Shown: in pieces, positions 45,444 to 53,846 of the stretch | Position numbering within the stretch: position 1 is the stretch's first letter | Layout: each line of letters starts with the position of its first letter | Assembly (NCBI RefSeq): GCF_016793485.1 | Contig: NZ_JAEULZ010000016.1 | Span: 91,837-155,836 of the forward strand | From: Mesorhizobium sp. | GTDB taxonomy: Bacteria > Pseudomonadota > Alphaproteobacteria > Rhizobiales > Rhizobiaceae | Direction: 5' to 3' | DNA length: 64,000 nt | Notes under the pieces: generated by a model | The model's input: the letters and a program-made list of their open reading frames with translations, nothing else | Database searches by the model: none | What the model was told of the DNA's origin: nothing | Program-made: the position numbers and the translations under genes

Positions 45444-45608
45444 TCAGCCGTAGATCTTCTTGTAGGCGTGACGCAGCATCTCGCCGCGGTCGGCGCGCAG
45501 GTCGGCAAGATCGCGTGAAGTCAGGCTGGCAATCTCGTTGGCGAGGCGGTTGAATTCGCGACGCTTTTCGATGCGGTTCTGCGCATAGGTGATGAGGTTG
45601 TTGATCAT
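45444..45608 (-). CDS. DUF1127-family small protein
   Basis: 54 residues: NNLITYAQNRIEKRREFNRL leads into an arginine-rich helical DUF1127 motif, LTSRDLADLRADRGEML, ending HAYKKIYG. In related alphaproteobacteria small DUF1127 proteins are linked to RNA turnover, phosphate or stress responses. AGGAG precedes the ATG at 45608. A possible promoter (TTGCAT, 16-base spacer, TATCTT) lies at 45671-45698 on the minus strand and overlaps a long palindrome. Confidence 0.88.
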   Translation of the reverse strand: MINNLITYAQNRIEKRREFNRLANEIASLTSRDLADLRADRGEMLRHAYKKIYG

Positions 45609-45670
45609 GGCGAGGCTCCTTTGCCGCACCCCAGTGGCGGCTGAATTGGTTAGTCCTCCCTTGTGCGATT

Positions 45671-45698
45671 AAGATAGGCACCGCCCTGTGCGATGCAA
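45671..45698 (-). promoter_or_regulatory. Possible sigma-70-like promoter of the DUF1127 gene
   Basis: On the minus strand TTGCAT (complement at 45693-45698) and TATCTT (complement at 45671-45676) are separated by 16 bases, about 60 bases upstream of the DUF1127 start. Both hexamers deviate from consensus. The -35 hexamer lies inside the palindrome at 45689-45717. Confidence 0.35.
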
Positions 45699-45717
45699 CA
45701 TTTGATGTTGCATCGCA
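45689..45717. promoter_or_regulatory. Perfect 13-bp-arm palindrome upstream of the DUF1127 gene, candidate operator
   Basis: TGCGATGCAACAT (45689-45701), spacer TTG, ATGTTGCATCGCA (45705-45717): both arms match exactly. It has no adjoining T tract on either side, so it is not a standard terminator. It lies 81 bases upstream of the DUF1127 start and 36 bases past the stop of the ABC permease. Confidence 0.6.
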
Positions 45718-45752
45718 GCAATGCAGGCTGTGCATGGCAAGTAAATGATTGC

Positions 45753-46571
45753 TTAAGCCGTGGGTCGACGCCGCTGCTGCCGATGTTCGACCAGACGGCG
45801 AGCGGCGAGGACGGCTACCGTCACCATGATTAGGATCACCGATATCGCGGCGATCGATGGATCAATATTGTCCCGTAACCCCATCCACATCAGGCGCGGC
45901 AGTGTGATGGCATTGACGCTGGTGATGAAGAGCGTCACGCCGATCTCTTCCCAGGACAGCACGAAGGACAATAGCGCCGCCGCTACGATGCCGAACTTGA
46001 TATTTGGAATGATGATCTGCATTGCTCGCTCCCACACGCTCGCGCCAAGACCGCGCGCGGCAAGGTCGATGCGCCTGTCCACCTGGCTTAGCGCCACAAG
46101 GATGAGAACCGTGGCGAAAGGCACCGTCATGACCGAGTGCGCCATGGCGACGCCGAGCCACGTGTCGTAGCCAAACCACGGAACGACCCCGGACAGCGAG
46201 GTAAGCAGGAAGTAGATGGTGATCGCCGACACCACCGGCGGCACGACCATCGGCAACAGCACGAAACCAACGAGCAGAGCCGCGAAGCGCGGCTGGAACA
46301 TCCAGACGCCGAGGCTGAAGCAGAGTGCAAGCAATGTCGAAAACACACCGCTGACGATTCCGATGCGGATTGAGAGCAGTATGCCGTCGATCCAGCGGGG
46401 ATCCTCCACCAGAGCCCGATAGTGCCTGAGCGAAAGTTCCCCTGATGGCATCGCGAGCATACGCGACGGCGTGAACGACACGGGGATGACGGCCAGCAAC
46501 GGCATCAGAAGAAACAGCGCCACGAGCGTGGCGCAGATCAGTGTGACAGGGCCAGGACGATAGGTGGGCAT
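45753..46571 (-). CDS. ABC transporter permease, PotC-like
   Basis: 272 residues, six helices. The permease loop GLGASVWERAMQIIIPNIKFG is the EAA motif of binding-protein-dependent importers. It is the last gene of a four-gene set (ATPase, binding protein, two permeases), starting two bases after the previous stop. The PotABCD-type set usually imports polyamines or other cationic organic compounds. Confidence 0.9.
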   Translation of the reverse strand: MPTYRPGPVTLICATLVALFLLMPLLAVIPVSFTPSRMLAMPSGELSLRHYRALVEDPRWIDGILLSIRIGIVSGVFSTLLALCFSLGVWMFQPRFAALLVGFVLLPMVVPPVVSAITIYFLLTSLSGVVPWFGYDTWLGVAMAHSVMTVPFATVLILVALSQVDRRIDLAARGLGASVWERAMQIIIPNIKFGIVAAALLSFVLSWEEIGVTLFITSVNAITLPRLMWMGLRDNIDPSIAAISVILIMVTVAVLAARRLVEHRQQRRRPTA

Positions 46572-46573
46572 CG

Positions 46574-47407
46574 CTACACCATCTGCCTTGGCCGCACGTA
46601 GCGGAACAACAGCGCCATGAGCGCGCCGACAAACAGGACCAGCACCACGCTGATGGCCGAGCCGAGGCCCCAGTCGGGACTCTGGAAAATACGCAGGTAC
46701 ACCAGTTCGGCTACCATGACGCTTCGTCCACCGCCGAGGATCGCCGGCGTGACGAAGAAGCCCAGTGCGAAGACGAAGACGATCAGCGCCGAACCGATGA
46801 TGCCGGACATGGTCATCGGCACGAAGACGGACCAGAAGGTTCGCGTCCTGCTGGCTCCCATGCCGCGCGCAGCCAGAAGCACACGGTCATCGAGATTGCG
46901 CATGGCAGACGCCAGCGGGAACACTGCAAATGGGATAAGAAAATGCGTCATGCCGATGATGACGCCGAGTTCATTGCGCACCAGCGCCAGCGGTTCGGAG
47001 ATAAATCCGATCGACTGCAGCCATGTATTGATGAGACCGCGGTTGGACAGCAGTGCGACCCAACCGAAGGCACGCGTCAGCACCGAAATCCAGAACGGCA
47101 CCAGAATGCAGAATTCGGCCAGCATGCGCTGGGTCGGCGTTCCCCGCACCCAGACGACCGTGATGGCATAGGCCGCCACGACCGAGACGAGGGTGACGAT
47201 CAGGCAGATTCGCAGCGTGCGAATAAAAACCGATTGTACCAGCGGATCGGTCAGAACCGCGCCGTACTGCCCAAGCCCCGGCTCGGGCAGCGTGAAGCTC
47301 CATTTGACGACACCCAGGAAGGGCCACAGATAGGCCACGGCCAGGAAAAGCAGCAGCGGCGCCATTGTCAGCGCCGCGCCCCTCCGGTTCGAGAGGTGTC
47401 GCATCAT
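46574..47407 (-). CDS. ABC transporter permease, PotB-like
   Basis: 277 residues, six helices. LLAARGMGASRTRTFWSVFVPMTMSG is the EAA loop, and the N-terminal MAPLLLFLAVAYLWPF resembles PotB-type permeases. It partners the neighbouring PotC-like permease. GGAG lies just before the ATG pair at 47404-47409. The solute-binding protein gene is 12 bases upstream. Confidence 0.9.
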   Translation of the reverse strand: MMRHLSNRRGAALTMAPLLLFLAVAYLWPFLGVVKWSFTLPEPGLGQYGAVLTDPLVQSVFIRTLRICLIVTLVSVVAAYAITVVWVRGTPTQRMLAEFCILVPFWISVLTRAFGWVALLSNRGLINTWLQSIGFISEPLALVRNELGVIIGMTHFLIPFAVFPLASAMRNLDDRVLLAARGMGASRTRTFWSVFVPMTMSGIIGSALIVFVFALGFFVTPAILGGGRSVMVAELVYLRIFQSPDWGLGSAISVVLVLFVGALMALLFRYVRPRQMV

Positions 47408-47419
47408 CTCCGACGCGGA

Positions 47420-48535
47420 TCAGGCAGAGATGATCTTGGTGTATTCGTCGAGCGCCGCGCCATAGTTTTCGGCATACCACGGCATGTCGAGCGCGATCTG
47501 CTTGACCATGTTCGCCGGATCGACCGGATTGATACGCTTCCTGTCGTCAGGGATGAGCGCGTCGGCTGCCGGGTTTGCTGGGCCCTGGCCAAGCTTGTCG
47601 AACATAATGATCTGCTTCGCCGGATCCTGCGCGCTGGCGATGAACTGCATCGCCGCATCCTTGCCGCCGGGATTGCCCTTCAGCACAGCGAGTGCGCCGG
47701 GCGAGATCAGGCCCTGGTCCCAGATGAACTTGATCTTGCCGCCGGAATCCTGCTCGATCAGCGAGGCGCGGGTGGACCAGACGATCGCCATCGAGGCCTC
47801 GCCGTCGAGCAGCACGCTCTGGCTCTCTGCGCCACCGCCCCAATAGGTGACGACGTTTTCCTTGAAGGCCGCGATCTTGTCATGCGCGCGCTTCAGGTCG
47901 AGCGGATAAAGCTCGGCCGGCGCGACGCCGTCGGCAAGCAGTGCCGCCTCCCAGCTCGAGACGCCCCACTTGTAGAGCGAGCGCTTGCCGGGGAATTTCG
48001 CCACGTCGAAGAAGTCGGCCATGCCGGTCGGCGCGGTGTCGCCGAACTTTTCGGAATCGTACGCGATCACATAGGAGAAGAAGTAGGTCGAAGCTGCATA
48101 ATCCCAGCCAAAGCCCGGACGGAACTTCGACTTGTCGACGATGCTGTAGTCGATGGGCTCCAGCATGCCCTTTGCACCAAGCGTGATCGCAGAGAACGGA
48201 TCGACGTCGACCAGATCCCAGGTCGGGCTGCCGCTCTTGAACTGAGCTTCGATAGCGCCTTCCGTCGGGCCGGAACCATCCATCTTGACGACGATGCCGG
48301 TGGCCTCGGTGAACGGCTTGCCATAGGCCGCATCATAAGCCGTGATGGCGTCGCCGCCCCAGTTGACGAGCACCAGTTCCTTGGCCTGGGCGAAGGCATC
48401 CGAAGTACGAAGCAGCATCGGCCCACCGGCCAGCACCAGCGCCGACAACTGCACGAACTGCCTGCGCGAAATCTCGCCGCGCGCTGCGCGATGAACGAGT
48501 GAATCCATCGCCTGTTTTCTTGTATCGTTCGTCAT
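47420..48535 (-). CDS. ABC transporter substrate-binding protein, spermidine/putrescine-type
   Basis: 371 residues. The N terminus carries a twin-arginine signal, SRRQFVQLSALVLAGG, cut after AFA. The mature protein has the PotD/PotF-type fold, with LVLVNWGGDAITAYDAAYGKPF at the start and a late FSAITLGAKG-like loop region. It is periplasmic and sets substrate choice. It cannot be told from the sequence alone whether a polyamine, an opine-like or a guanidino compound is bound. GGGGAA precedes the ATG at 48535. Confidence 0.9.
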   Translation of the reverse strand: MTNDTRKQAMDSLVHRAARGEISRRQFVQLSALVLAGGPMLLRTSDAFAQAKELVLVNWGGDAITAYDAAYGKPFTEATGIVVKMDGSGPTEGAIEAQFKSGSPTWDLVDVDPFSAITLGAKGMLEPIDYSIVDKSKFRPGFGWDYAASTYFFSYVIAYDSEKFGDTAPTGMADFFDVAKFPGKRSLYKWGVSSWEAALLADGVAPAELYPLDLKRAHDKIAAFKENVVTYWGGGAESQSVLLDGEASMAIVWSTRASLIEQDSGGKIKFIWDQGLISPGALAVLKGNPGGKDAAMQFIASAQDPAKQIIMFDKLGQGPANPAADALIPDDRKRINPVDPANMVKQIALDMPWYAENYGAALDEYTKIISA

Positions 48536-48576
48536 GTCAGTTCCCCTTGTTGTTTGATGTGGATCGTTTGTGCGTC

Positions 48577-49659
48577 TTATCGTGCGAGAAGGATGCCCCT
48601 TTCCGCAGGCCATGTCAGCCAGATCGGGTTGCTGCTGCCGAGCGCATTCGCGGCGACATCGTTGGGCACGGAAACACTGAGCTTCGTCCCCTGCTTTGTC
48701 AAAAGATCGAGCTTGGTCGCGGAGCCGAGATAGGTGGTGCCGACCGTCGTCGCAGAGACCCCGTTTTCGCCCGGAGAGGCCTCGTTCCTGATCGTCATGT
48801 ATTCTGGCCGCACTGCCAGCAGCGCGTCACCGGTGACGTCCTGTGAACCGCGCAAGGTCACCGGCCGGTCTTCGCACAGCCCCGTCATGGAGCCATTATC
48901 CTTCCGCACGTCGGTCAGCGGCAGCATGTTGATCTCGCCAAGGAACTCGGCGACGAAGCGGCTCGCCGGGCGGTCGTAGACCTCCCCCGGCGTTCCCACC
49001 TGCAGAAGTTCGCCGTGATTGAAGATGGCGATGCGCGAGGCCAGGGCAAGCGCTTCGCTCTGGTCATGCGTCACGAAGACGAAGGTCGTCCCCGTCTCTT
49101 CGTGTAGCCTCTTCACCTCGGCCTGCATTTGCCCACGCAGGCTCTTGTCGAGCGCGGAGAAAGGTTCGTCGAGAAGCAGCACGCCCGGCTGGAACACCAG
49201 CGCCCGAGCCAGCGCCACCCGCTGCTGCTGCCCGCCCGAGAGCTGCGAGGGAAGCTTGCGGGCATGTCCCTTCAGCCCGACGCGCTCGATCATGGCCGCC
49301 ACGCGCTCCTTGATCTCCGCGGCCGGAACCTTGCGGACCTTGAGCGGGAAGGCAATGTTGGCTTCGACGCTCATATGCGGGAAAAGCGCATACCCCTGAA
49401 ACACCATGCCGGCGGAGCGCAATTCTGCCGGGCGATTGGTAATATCTTCGCCGTCACTAAAGAGGCGGCCGTCACTTGGCGGCAGGAAGCCGGCGAGGAT
49501 CATCAGGAAGGTGGTCTTGCCGGACCCCGATGGTCCCAGCAGCGCGAGGAACTCGCCGCGCCCTATGTCGAGCGTCAGGTCGTGCAGGGCCCGGAACGTT
49601 CCGAAACTCTTGCCGATTCCGATCGCCTTGATTTCTGCGGCCCGTCCAGGCTGATGCAT
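48577..49659 (-). CDS. ABC transporter ATP-binding protein, PotA-like
   Basis: 360 residues. GPSGSGKTTFLMILAGF (Walker A), LSGGQQQRVALARAL (signature) and VLLLDEPFSALD (Walker B), followed by a TOBE-type C-terminal domain, as in PotA. It heads the importer operon, followed by the binding protein 41 bases downstream. A LysR gene lies just upstream on the same strand. Confidence 0.93.
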   Translation of the reverse strand: MHQPGRAAEIKAIGIGKSFGTFRALHDLTLDIGRGEFLALLGPSGSGKTTFLMILAGFLPPSDGRLFSDGEDITNRPAELRSAGMVFQGYALFPHMSVEANIAFPLKVRKVPAAEIKERVAAMIERVGLKGHARKLPSQLSGGQQQRVALARALVFQPGVLLLDEPFSALDKSLRGQMQAEVKRLHEETGTTFVFVTHDQSEALALASRIAIFNHGELLQVGTPGEVYDRPASRFVAEFLGEINMLPLTDVRKDNGSMTGLCEDRPVTLRGSQDVTGDALLAVRPEYMTIRNEASPGENGVSATTVGTTYLGSATKLDLLTKQGTKLSVSVPNDVAANALGSSNPIWLTWPAERGILLAR

Positions 49660-49744
49660 CCGGCCATCCCTGACTGTCCCGGTAAAATCGTAGGCAGGGT
49701 TTCAGCCTGTCGCAATCGAATAGTTTTCGCCTGATCGGCAAATT

Positions 49745-50665
49745 TCATTCACGTGTTCGCAATTCAGCATAGACCTTGCCGGAATTCGCCTCGGAGAGCC
49801 GCGACCTTAGCCAACCACCGAATGCCCTGGCGATCGGATGATCGACCTTTGTCCATTCAGTAACGAGGAAATAGGAGCGCGGCGATTTGATCGCCATCTC
49901 GAAGGGACGAACCAGCCGTCCGTCGTCCAGCGCCTTGCGGCTGGTCAGTTCGTCGCCCATCGCGATGCCCTGCCCGGCGATCGCCGACGAGAAGACGAGG
50001 TTCATGTCCGAAAAAATGATGCCGGCGTCTGGGTTCGGGTTCTCGACACCAGTCGCCGCGAACCAACGCGACCAGTCTTCGTGGTCGCCCAGATGCAGGA
50101 GGTTGGCCCGAAGTATGTCCTGCGGCCGCGACAGGCCGCCGAGCCTGTTCAGCAGGCTCGGGCTGCAGAGCGGCGTGAACTCCACATCGCAAAGCAGCTC
50201 GACGGAATGGTTCGGCCAGTTGCCGAGCCCGAACGCGACATAGATGTCGGCGTTGACCGAGCTGACGTCGTCCAGCCTGCGCGGCGTCAGGATGCGCAGG
50301 GAGACATCAGGATACATGTCCTGGAACCCGGCGATCTGATTGCAGAGCCAAAGCGATGCGAAACCCGGCGTGCAACTGATGCCGAACGAGCCTCCTATCC
50401 CCTTGTTTCCATGCTGTTCGGCGGCATCGCCGAGCACCGTCAGTGCTTTGCGGACATCCAGTGCGTAACGGCGGCCGCGCGGTGTCAACGTTACGCCCTT
50501 GCCGACGCGCTCAAGGAGGTCGAAACCAAGGTCTCGCTCCAGCAATCTCAACTGATGGCTGACGGCACTGCGCGTCAGGTGCAGGTCTTCCGCCGCCCGC
50601 CATACACTCCCGTGCCGGGCGAAACTGTCCAATGCGCGGAGCGCCTGCGTGGACGGAATTCTCAG
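49745..50665 (-). CDS. LysR-family transcriptional regulator, probable CTG start
   Basis: 306 residues from CTG at 50665. The N-terminal helix-turn-helix reads ALDSFARHGSVWRAAEDLHL and TRSAVSHQLRLLERDLGF, followed by an effector-binding domain (about residues 95-295). The standard beginning RIPSTQALRALDSF is restored only with the CTG, which has a full AAGGAGA site six bases upstream. A TTG at 50632 would drop 11 helix residues. An in-frame stop lies nine codons upstream. It is divergent from the M20 amidohydrolase and upstream of the ABC importer, so it may control both. Confidence 0.87.
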   Translation of the reverse strand: MRIPSTQALRALDSFARHGSVWRAAEDLHLTRSAVSHQLRLLERDLGFDLLERVGKGVTLTPRGRRYALDVRKALTVLGDAAEQHGNKGIGGSFGISCTPGFASLWLCNQIAGFQDMYPDVSLRILTPRRLDDVSSVNADIYVAFGLGNWPNHSVELLCDVEFTPLCSPSLLNRLGGLSRPQDILRANLLHLGDHEDWSRWFAATGVENPNPDAGIIFSDMNLVFSSAIAGQGIAMGDELTSRKALDDGRLVRPFEMAIKSPRSYFLVTEWTKVDHPIARAFGGWLRSRLSEANSGKVYAELRTRE

Positions 50666-50671
50666 GACCGG

Positions 50672-50678
50672 TCTCCTT
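50672..50678 (-). promoter_or_regulatory. Ribosome-binding site that sets the LysR start
   Basis: AAGGAGA on the minus strand, six bases before the CTG at 50665. No ATG, GTG or TTG codon stands at a normal distance from it in this frame, which is the argument for the CTG start. Confidence 0.6.
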
Positions 50679-50777
50679 CAATACGCATCAGGTGAATGGA
50701 ATTTGCGCATGTACAGAAAACATATCACTTTTTGAATGGCCGGTTCACTGCTTTCCTGTCCGCGAAGGAAATCGGTG

Positions 50778-52367
50778 ATGACGCCGGCACAGCAAACCGC
50801 AATCGCTTTCGTCGAACAGGCCAGGCTGGATCTCTCCGCCTGGACCCGGACCATCTTCGATTTCGGCGAGACGGCGTGGCGCGAATACCAGTCGACCGCA
50901 TGGTATGTGGAGACCCTGAAACGCGAGGGCTTTTCCGTCGAGATCGGCTCCGGCGGCATGCCGACCGCCTTCTGCGCGCACTGGACGAACAGTTCGAGAG
51001 GTGCGGGCCCGACGATCGGCATGTATGCGGAATACGATGCCGTGCCGGGCAACTGTCAGGACGCCGCCCCAGTGAGGCGACCGCGTCCGGGCCTCAGCGA
51101 ACACGCAGGCGGCCACACCGATCCCCATTCCGGCCTCGGCATTTCGAGTTTAGGCGCGTTGCTGGCAACCAAGGCCGCGATGGAACGGCATGGCCTCCCC
51201 GGAACCTTGCGCTTCACTGGCGAGCCCGCCGAGAAAGTGCGTGGGTCGAAGCCCATCCATGCCGCGAAAGGCTATTATGACGGGCTGGACGGGATGATCT
51301 CCTTCCATCCCTTCTACATGCTGCCCCTCTGCAACACTGTGCGCTGGGATACGCATTGCGGCGCGGCCTACTCGATGATCTATCGCTTCGTCTGCGACCA
51401 GCCTGAACTCTGGATGAAGACGGCGAGCGACGGCGCGCCGATCCCGCAGTCCCATTCCGCGCCGCGCGCGCCCGGCGCCAACGACGCGCTGATGACGATG
51501 TACATGGCGTCAAAGGCGCTGCGCGATTCCATGCTGCCGCATCAGGGCGGATGGTCGATCAGCGAGGCGATCCTGACGGCCGGTCAGGCGACGGCCGACA
51601 ATCTTCCGGCGGGTCTGGCCGAAATCCAGTATATGATCCGTGTCCCGACCATAGCGATGGCCGAACAGGTTACCGCCGTTCTGGACAGCAACGCCGAAGC
51701 CGCCGCGCACATGACGGGCTGCCGGTTCGAGCGCCACTGGGTGTCGAAGTCGCGGCCCGGCCTTGCCAACCACGCAATGGCTCGCATCGCCTGGGACGCA
51801 CTGGAAACCGTCGGCGCACCGAGATGGAGAGAGGCCGGCAAGGCGGTGGCGCGCGAGATTCAGTCGAGTTGTGGTGTCGAGCCGATGGCCGAGCCATTTC
51901 TTGATGAATGCGAACGGCTGATTCCGCCGCAGGAAGCGGAGGTGATCCTGCGGCGCGACCTGCCACCGTCGCAGATCAACTCCACGTCCGACGACTATAC
52001 CGACATGAGCTGGCACGCCCCAACAGCGCGTATCTATGTCGCCCGTCCCGCCCTGAAAGGTCCAGCGGGATTTACCTATCCCTCATGGGCGATGAACGCG
52101 CTTGGAGGCATTGCCGAAACCATCGATCCCATGGTGGTCTGCGCCGCGAAGACTGTCGCGCTTTCCGCGCTGAGGCTGATCGAGGATGGAGCGGCCCGCG
52201 AGGCGGCCCGCGCCGAATTCGTCGAACGCACGGGCGGCGGCATCGGCGGCGAGCGCTGGACCGCGCCGCTCTGTGACTACGAACCGCCCATTCATTTCCG
52301 CTGGCCGGAATATGTCACCACCCCGCGTGGCCGCGACTGGTGGATTCCGTCCCCTGCCAACGCCTGA
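50778..52367 (+). CDS. M20-family amidohydrolase/peptidase, AbgB-like
   Basis: 529 residues. M20 features: IGMYAEYDAVPG near residue 82, a zinc-ligand region AGGHTDPHSGLG, a base-loop LRFTGEPAEKVRGSK, and a His in ISFHPF. The layout matches the AbgB (aminobenzoyl-glutamate hydrolase) class, which cuts amide bonds. The usual ligand motif GHGCGHN is replaced by GGHTDPH and the usual PAEE by PAEK, so metal binding or chemistry may differ. The ATG at 50778 has AAGGAA upstream. It is followed 15 bases later by the deiminase-fold enzyme. Confidence 0.84.
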   Translation: MTPAQQTAIAFVEQARLDLSAWTRTIFDFGETAWREYQSTAWYVETLKREGFSVEIGSGGMPTAFCAHWTNSSRGAGPTIGMYAEYDAVPGNCQDAAPVRRPRPGLSEHAGGHTDPHSGLGISSLGALLATKAAMERHGLPGTLRFTGEPAEKVRGSKPIHAAKGYYDGLDGMISFHPFYMLPLCNTVRWDTHCGAAYSMIYRFVCDQPELWMKTASDGAPIPQSHSAPRAPGANDALMTMYMASKALRDSMLPHQGGWSISEAILTAGQATADNLPAGLAEIQYMIRVPTIAMAEQVTAVLDSNAEAAAHMTGCRFERHWVSKSRPGLANHAMARIAWDALETVGAPRWREAGKAVAREIQSSCGVEPMAEPFLDECERLIPPQEAEVILRRDLPPSQINSTSDDYTDMSWHAPTARIYVARPALKGPAGFTYPSWAMNALGGIAETIDPMVVCAAKTVALSALRLIEDGAAREAARAEFVERTGGGIGGERWTAPLCDYEPPIHFRWPEYVTTPRGRDWWIPSPANA

Positions 52368-52382
52368 ACCGAGGAGATCGCC

Positions 52383-53315
52383 ATGACCCGCCACGAGACC
52401 ATTACCGCCGAGCCGTTTTCGCTCCAGCGCCGCAACCCCGCAGGCGGCACCAAGCCGCTCGCCAATTGGGGCTTTCAGAACGAGACTGATCCGCTGACCG
52501 ACGTGCTGCTCGGCTCGCCGGCGTTCCTGCGCCATCTCGCGACCAGTTCGCTGTCGAAGAAGCATCTGCGCGAGAACCCCTGCAACATCCAGACCGCACA
52601 GGCCCAGCACAAGGATCTTGTCGCGGCCTACGAGAATTTCGGCATCAACATCCACTGGCACGAGCCGACGCCCGAACTGCCGATGCAAGTCTATTCGCGC
52701 GATTCCTCTGTCATGACGCCCTACGGGGCCGTCATCACCGCCATGGCCAACTGGTGGCGGCGCGGTGAGAATTATGCCGCCATCCGCACCTATGAGAAGC
52801 TCGGCATCCCGATCTACGACATGGTGACGGCCGGCACGTTCGAGGGCGGCGACTTTAACGTCATCGAAGATGGTGTGGTGCTCATCGGCTGCGGCGGGGC
52901 GCGCACTCAGGAAGAGGGCGCAAGGCAGGTCAAGGAATGGTTCGACAAGGAAGGCTGGGAGACGCGTCTGGCCTTCATCGACGAATACTACGTCCACATC
53001 GACCTGATGGTTGTGCCGATCGCACCGAAGCTGACGGCCGTCTGCCTCGCCTGTACCGAACCGGGCATCGTCGACTGGCTGAAGGGCAAGGGCCATGAGA
53101 TCATCGACGTTCCTTTCCAGGACACGATGGCGCTGGGCTGCAATTTCATGTCGCTCGGCAAGGACCGGGTGATTGCGCCGACATCGTCGAAGACGCTCGT
53201 CGGCCAGTTGAAGGCGCGGGGGTTCGAGGTGGCGGAAGTCGACACCGCTGAAATCTCCAAGACCGGCGGCGGCATTCACTGCATGGCGCAGGCGCTCAAG
53301 CGCGTGCCCGCATAA
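52383..53315 (+). CDS. Guanidine-modifying enzyme of the arginine deiminase/DDAH superfamily
   Basis: 310 residues. Pentein-fold catalytic residues are all present: YSRDSSVM (Asp), FEGGDF (Glu/Asp), VHIDLMV (His) and a C-terminal GGGIHCMAQAL (nucleophilic Cys). The last motif is nearest to that of agmatine deiminase and DDAH-type hydrolases. Such enzymes hydrolyse or transfer amidino groups of arginine-like compounds in the cytoplasm. It is transcribed with the M20 amidohydrolase. Which guanidino substrate is used is unknown. Confidence 0.84.
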   Translation: MTRHETITAEPFSLQRRNPAGGTKPLANWGFQNETDPLTDVLLGSPAFLRHLATSSLSKKHLRENPCNIQTAQAQHKDLVAAYENFGINIHWHEPTPELPMQVYSRDSSVMTPYGAVITAMANWWRRGENYAAIRTYEKLGIPIYDMVTAGTFEGGDFNVIEDGVVLIGCGGARTQEEGARQVKEWFDKEGWETRLAFIDEYYVHIDLMVVPIAPKLTAVCLACTEPGIVDWLKGKGHEIIDVPFQDTMALGCNFMSLGKDRVIAPTSSKTLVGQLKARGFEVAEVDTAEISKTGGGIHCMAQALKRVPA

Positions 53316-53334
53316 TCCTGGTGATCGATTTCTG

Positions 53335-53357
53335 GCCCTGCCTCGCGAAGGCAGGGC
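53335..53357. repeat. Perfect inverted repeat at the convergent junction
   Basis: GCCCTGCCT (53335-53343) pairs with AGGCAGGGC (53349-53357) with loop CGCGA. No T tract follows. It lies 20 bases after the deiminase-fold gene and 11 bases before the end of a small convergent gene, so it may be an imperfect shared terminator. Confidence 0.5.
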
Positions 53358-53367
53358 AGGGCTGAGG

Positions 53368-53586
53368 TCAGGCGACGCGACGAAGGACGGAAGGCTGCGT
53401 AACCTCGCCGGCTGCAAGGATCGTGTTGCGCATCGCATCGAGGCTTAGCCCGTCGAACACTGACAGCATGGCGTTGACGACTTCACCGTCCAGTGTGGTC
53501 CATCGTCCGCCTTCGTACTCCTGAACCATCAACTTGCCTCCGTCGAGGCGATAACTCGGATACTGTTTCACGACCCGGGCTCCCAC
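53368..53586 (-). CDS. Small hypothetical protein
   Basis: 72 residues with no signal peptide or membrane segment; a central GRWTTLDGEVVNAMLSVFDGL and a helical tail. Family not recognised. The start is GTG at 53586 or another GTG five codons later. Because it is short and lacks a strong ribosome-binding site, its reality is moderately uncertain. It converges on the deiminase-fold gene. Confidence 0.45.
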   Translation of the reverse strand: MGARVVKQYPSYRLDGGKLMVQEYEGGRWTTLDGEVVNAMLSVFDGLSLDAMRNTILAAGEVTQPSVLRRVA

Positions 53587-53846
53587 GTTACGAAACGCTC
53601 ACGTCTACAAACGCTGCAAGACGACAGTGCGCTCCACCCGCGACCGACGATGTAACCTTGCGGCAACAGCGACCGTCGAAACGCAATGCAGGTCGACTTG
53701 TCCACAGCTTATAGACTGTCCCCGCGATCGCCCCAGCTTGTCGACATTTGCCAGAGAGCGGCGGTCGCCTTCAAACGAAGCTTGGCCTGCCCGCGCGCAA
53801 TGACTACAGTTCGCCGGTGGCTCGATCGAGACGCAGCGGAGGAAAA

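Noticed and set aside
46943-48502. 519-residue plus-strand frame
   Set aside because: Antisense of an ABC permease and a binding-protein gene with clear signal and EAA motifs.
52083-53438. 451-residue minus-strand frame
   Set aside because: Antisense of the deiminase-fold gene, which has all catalytic residues.
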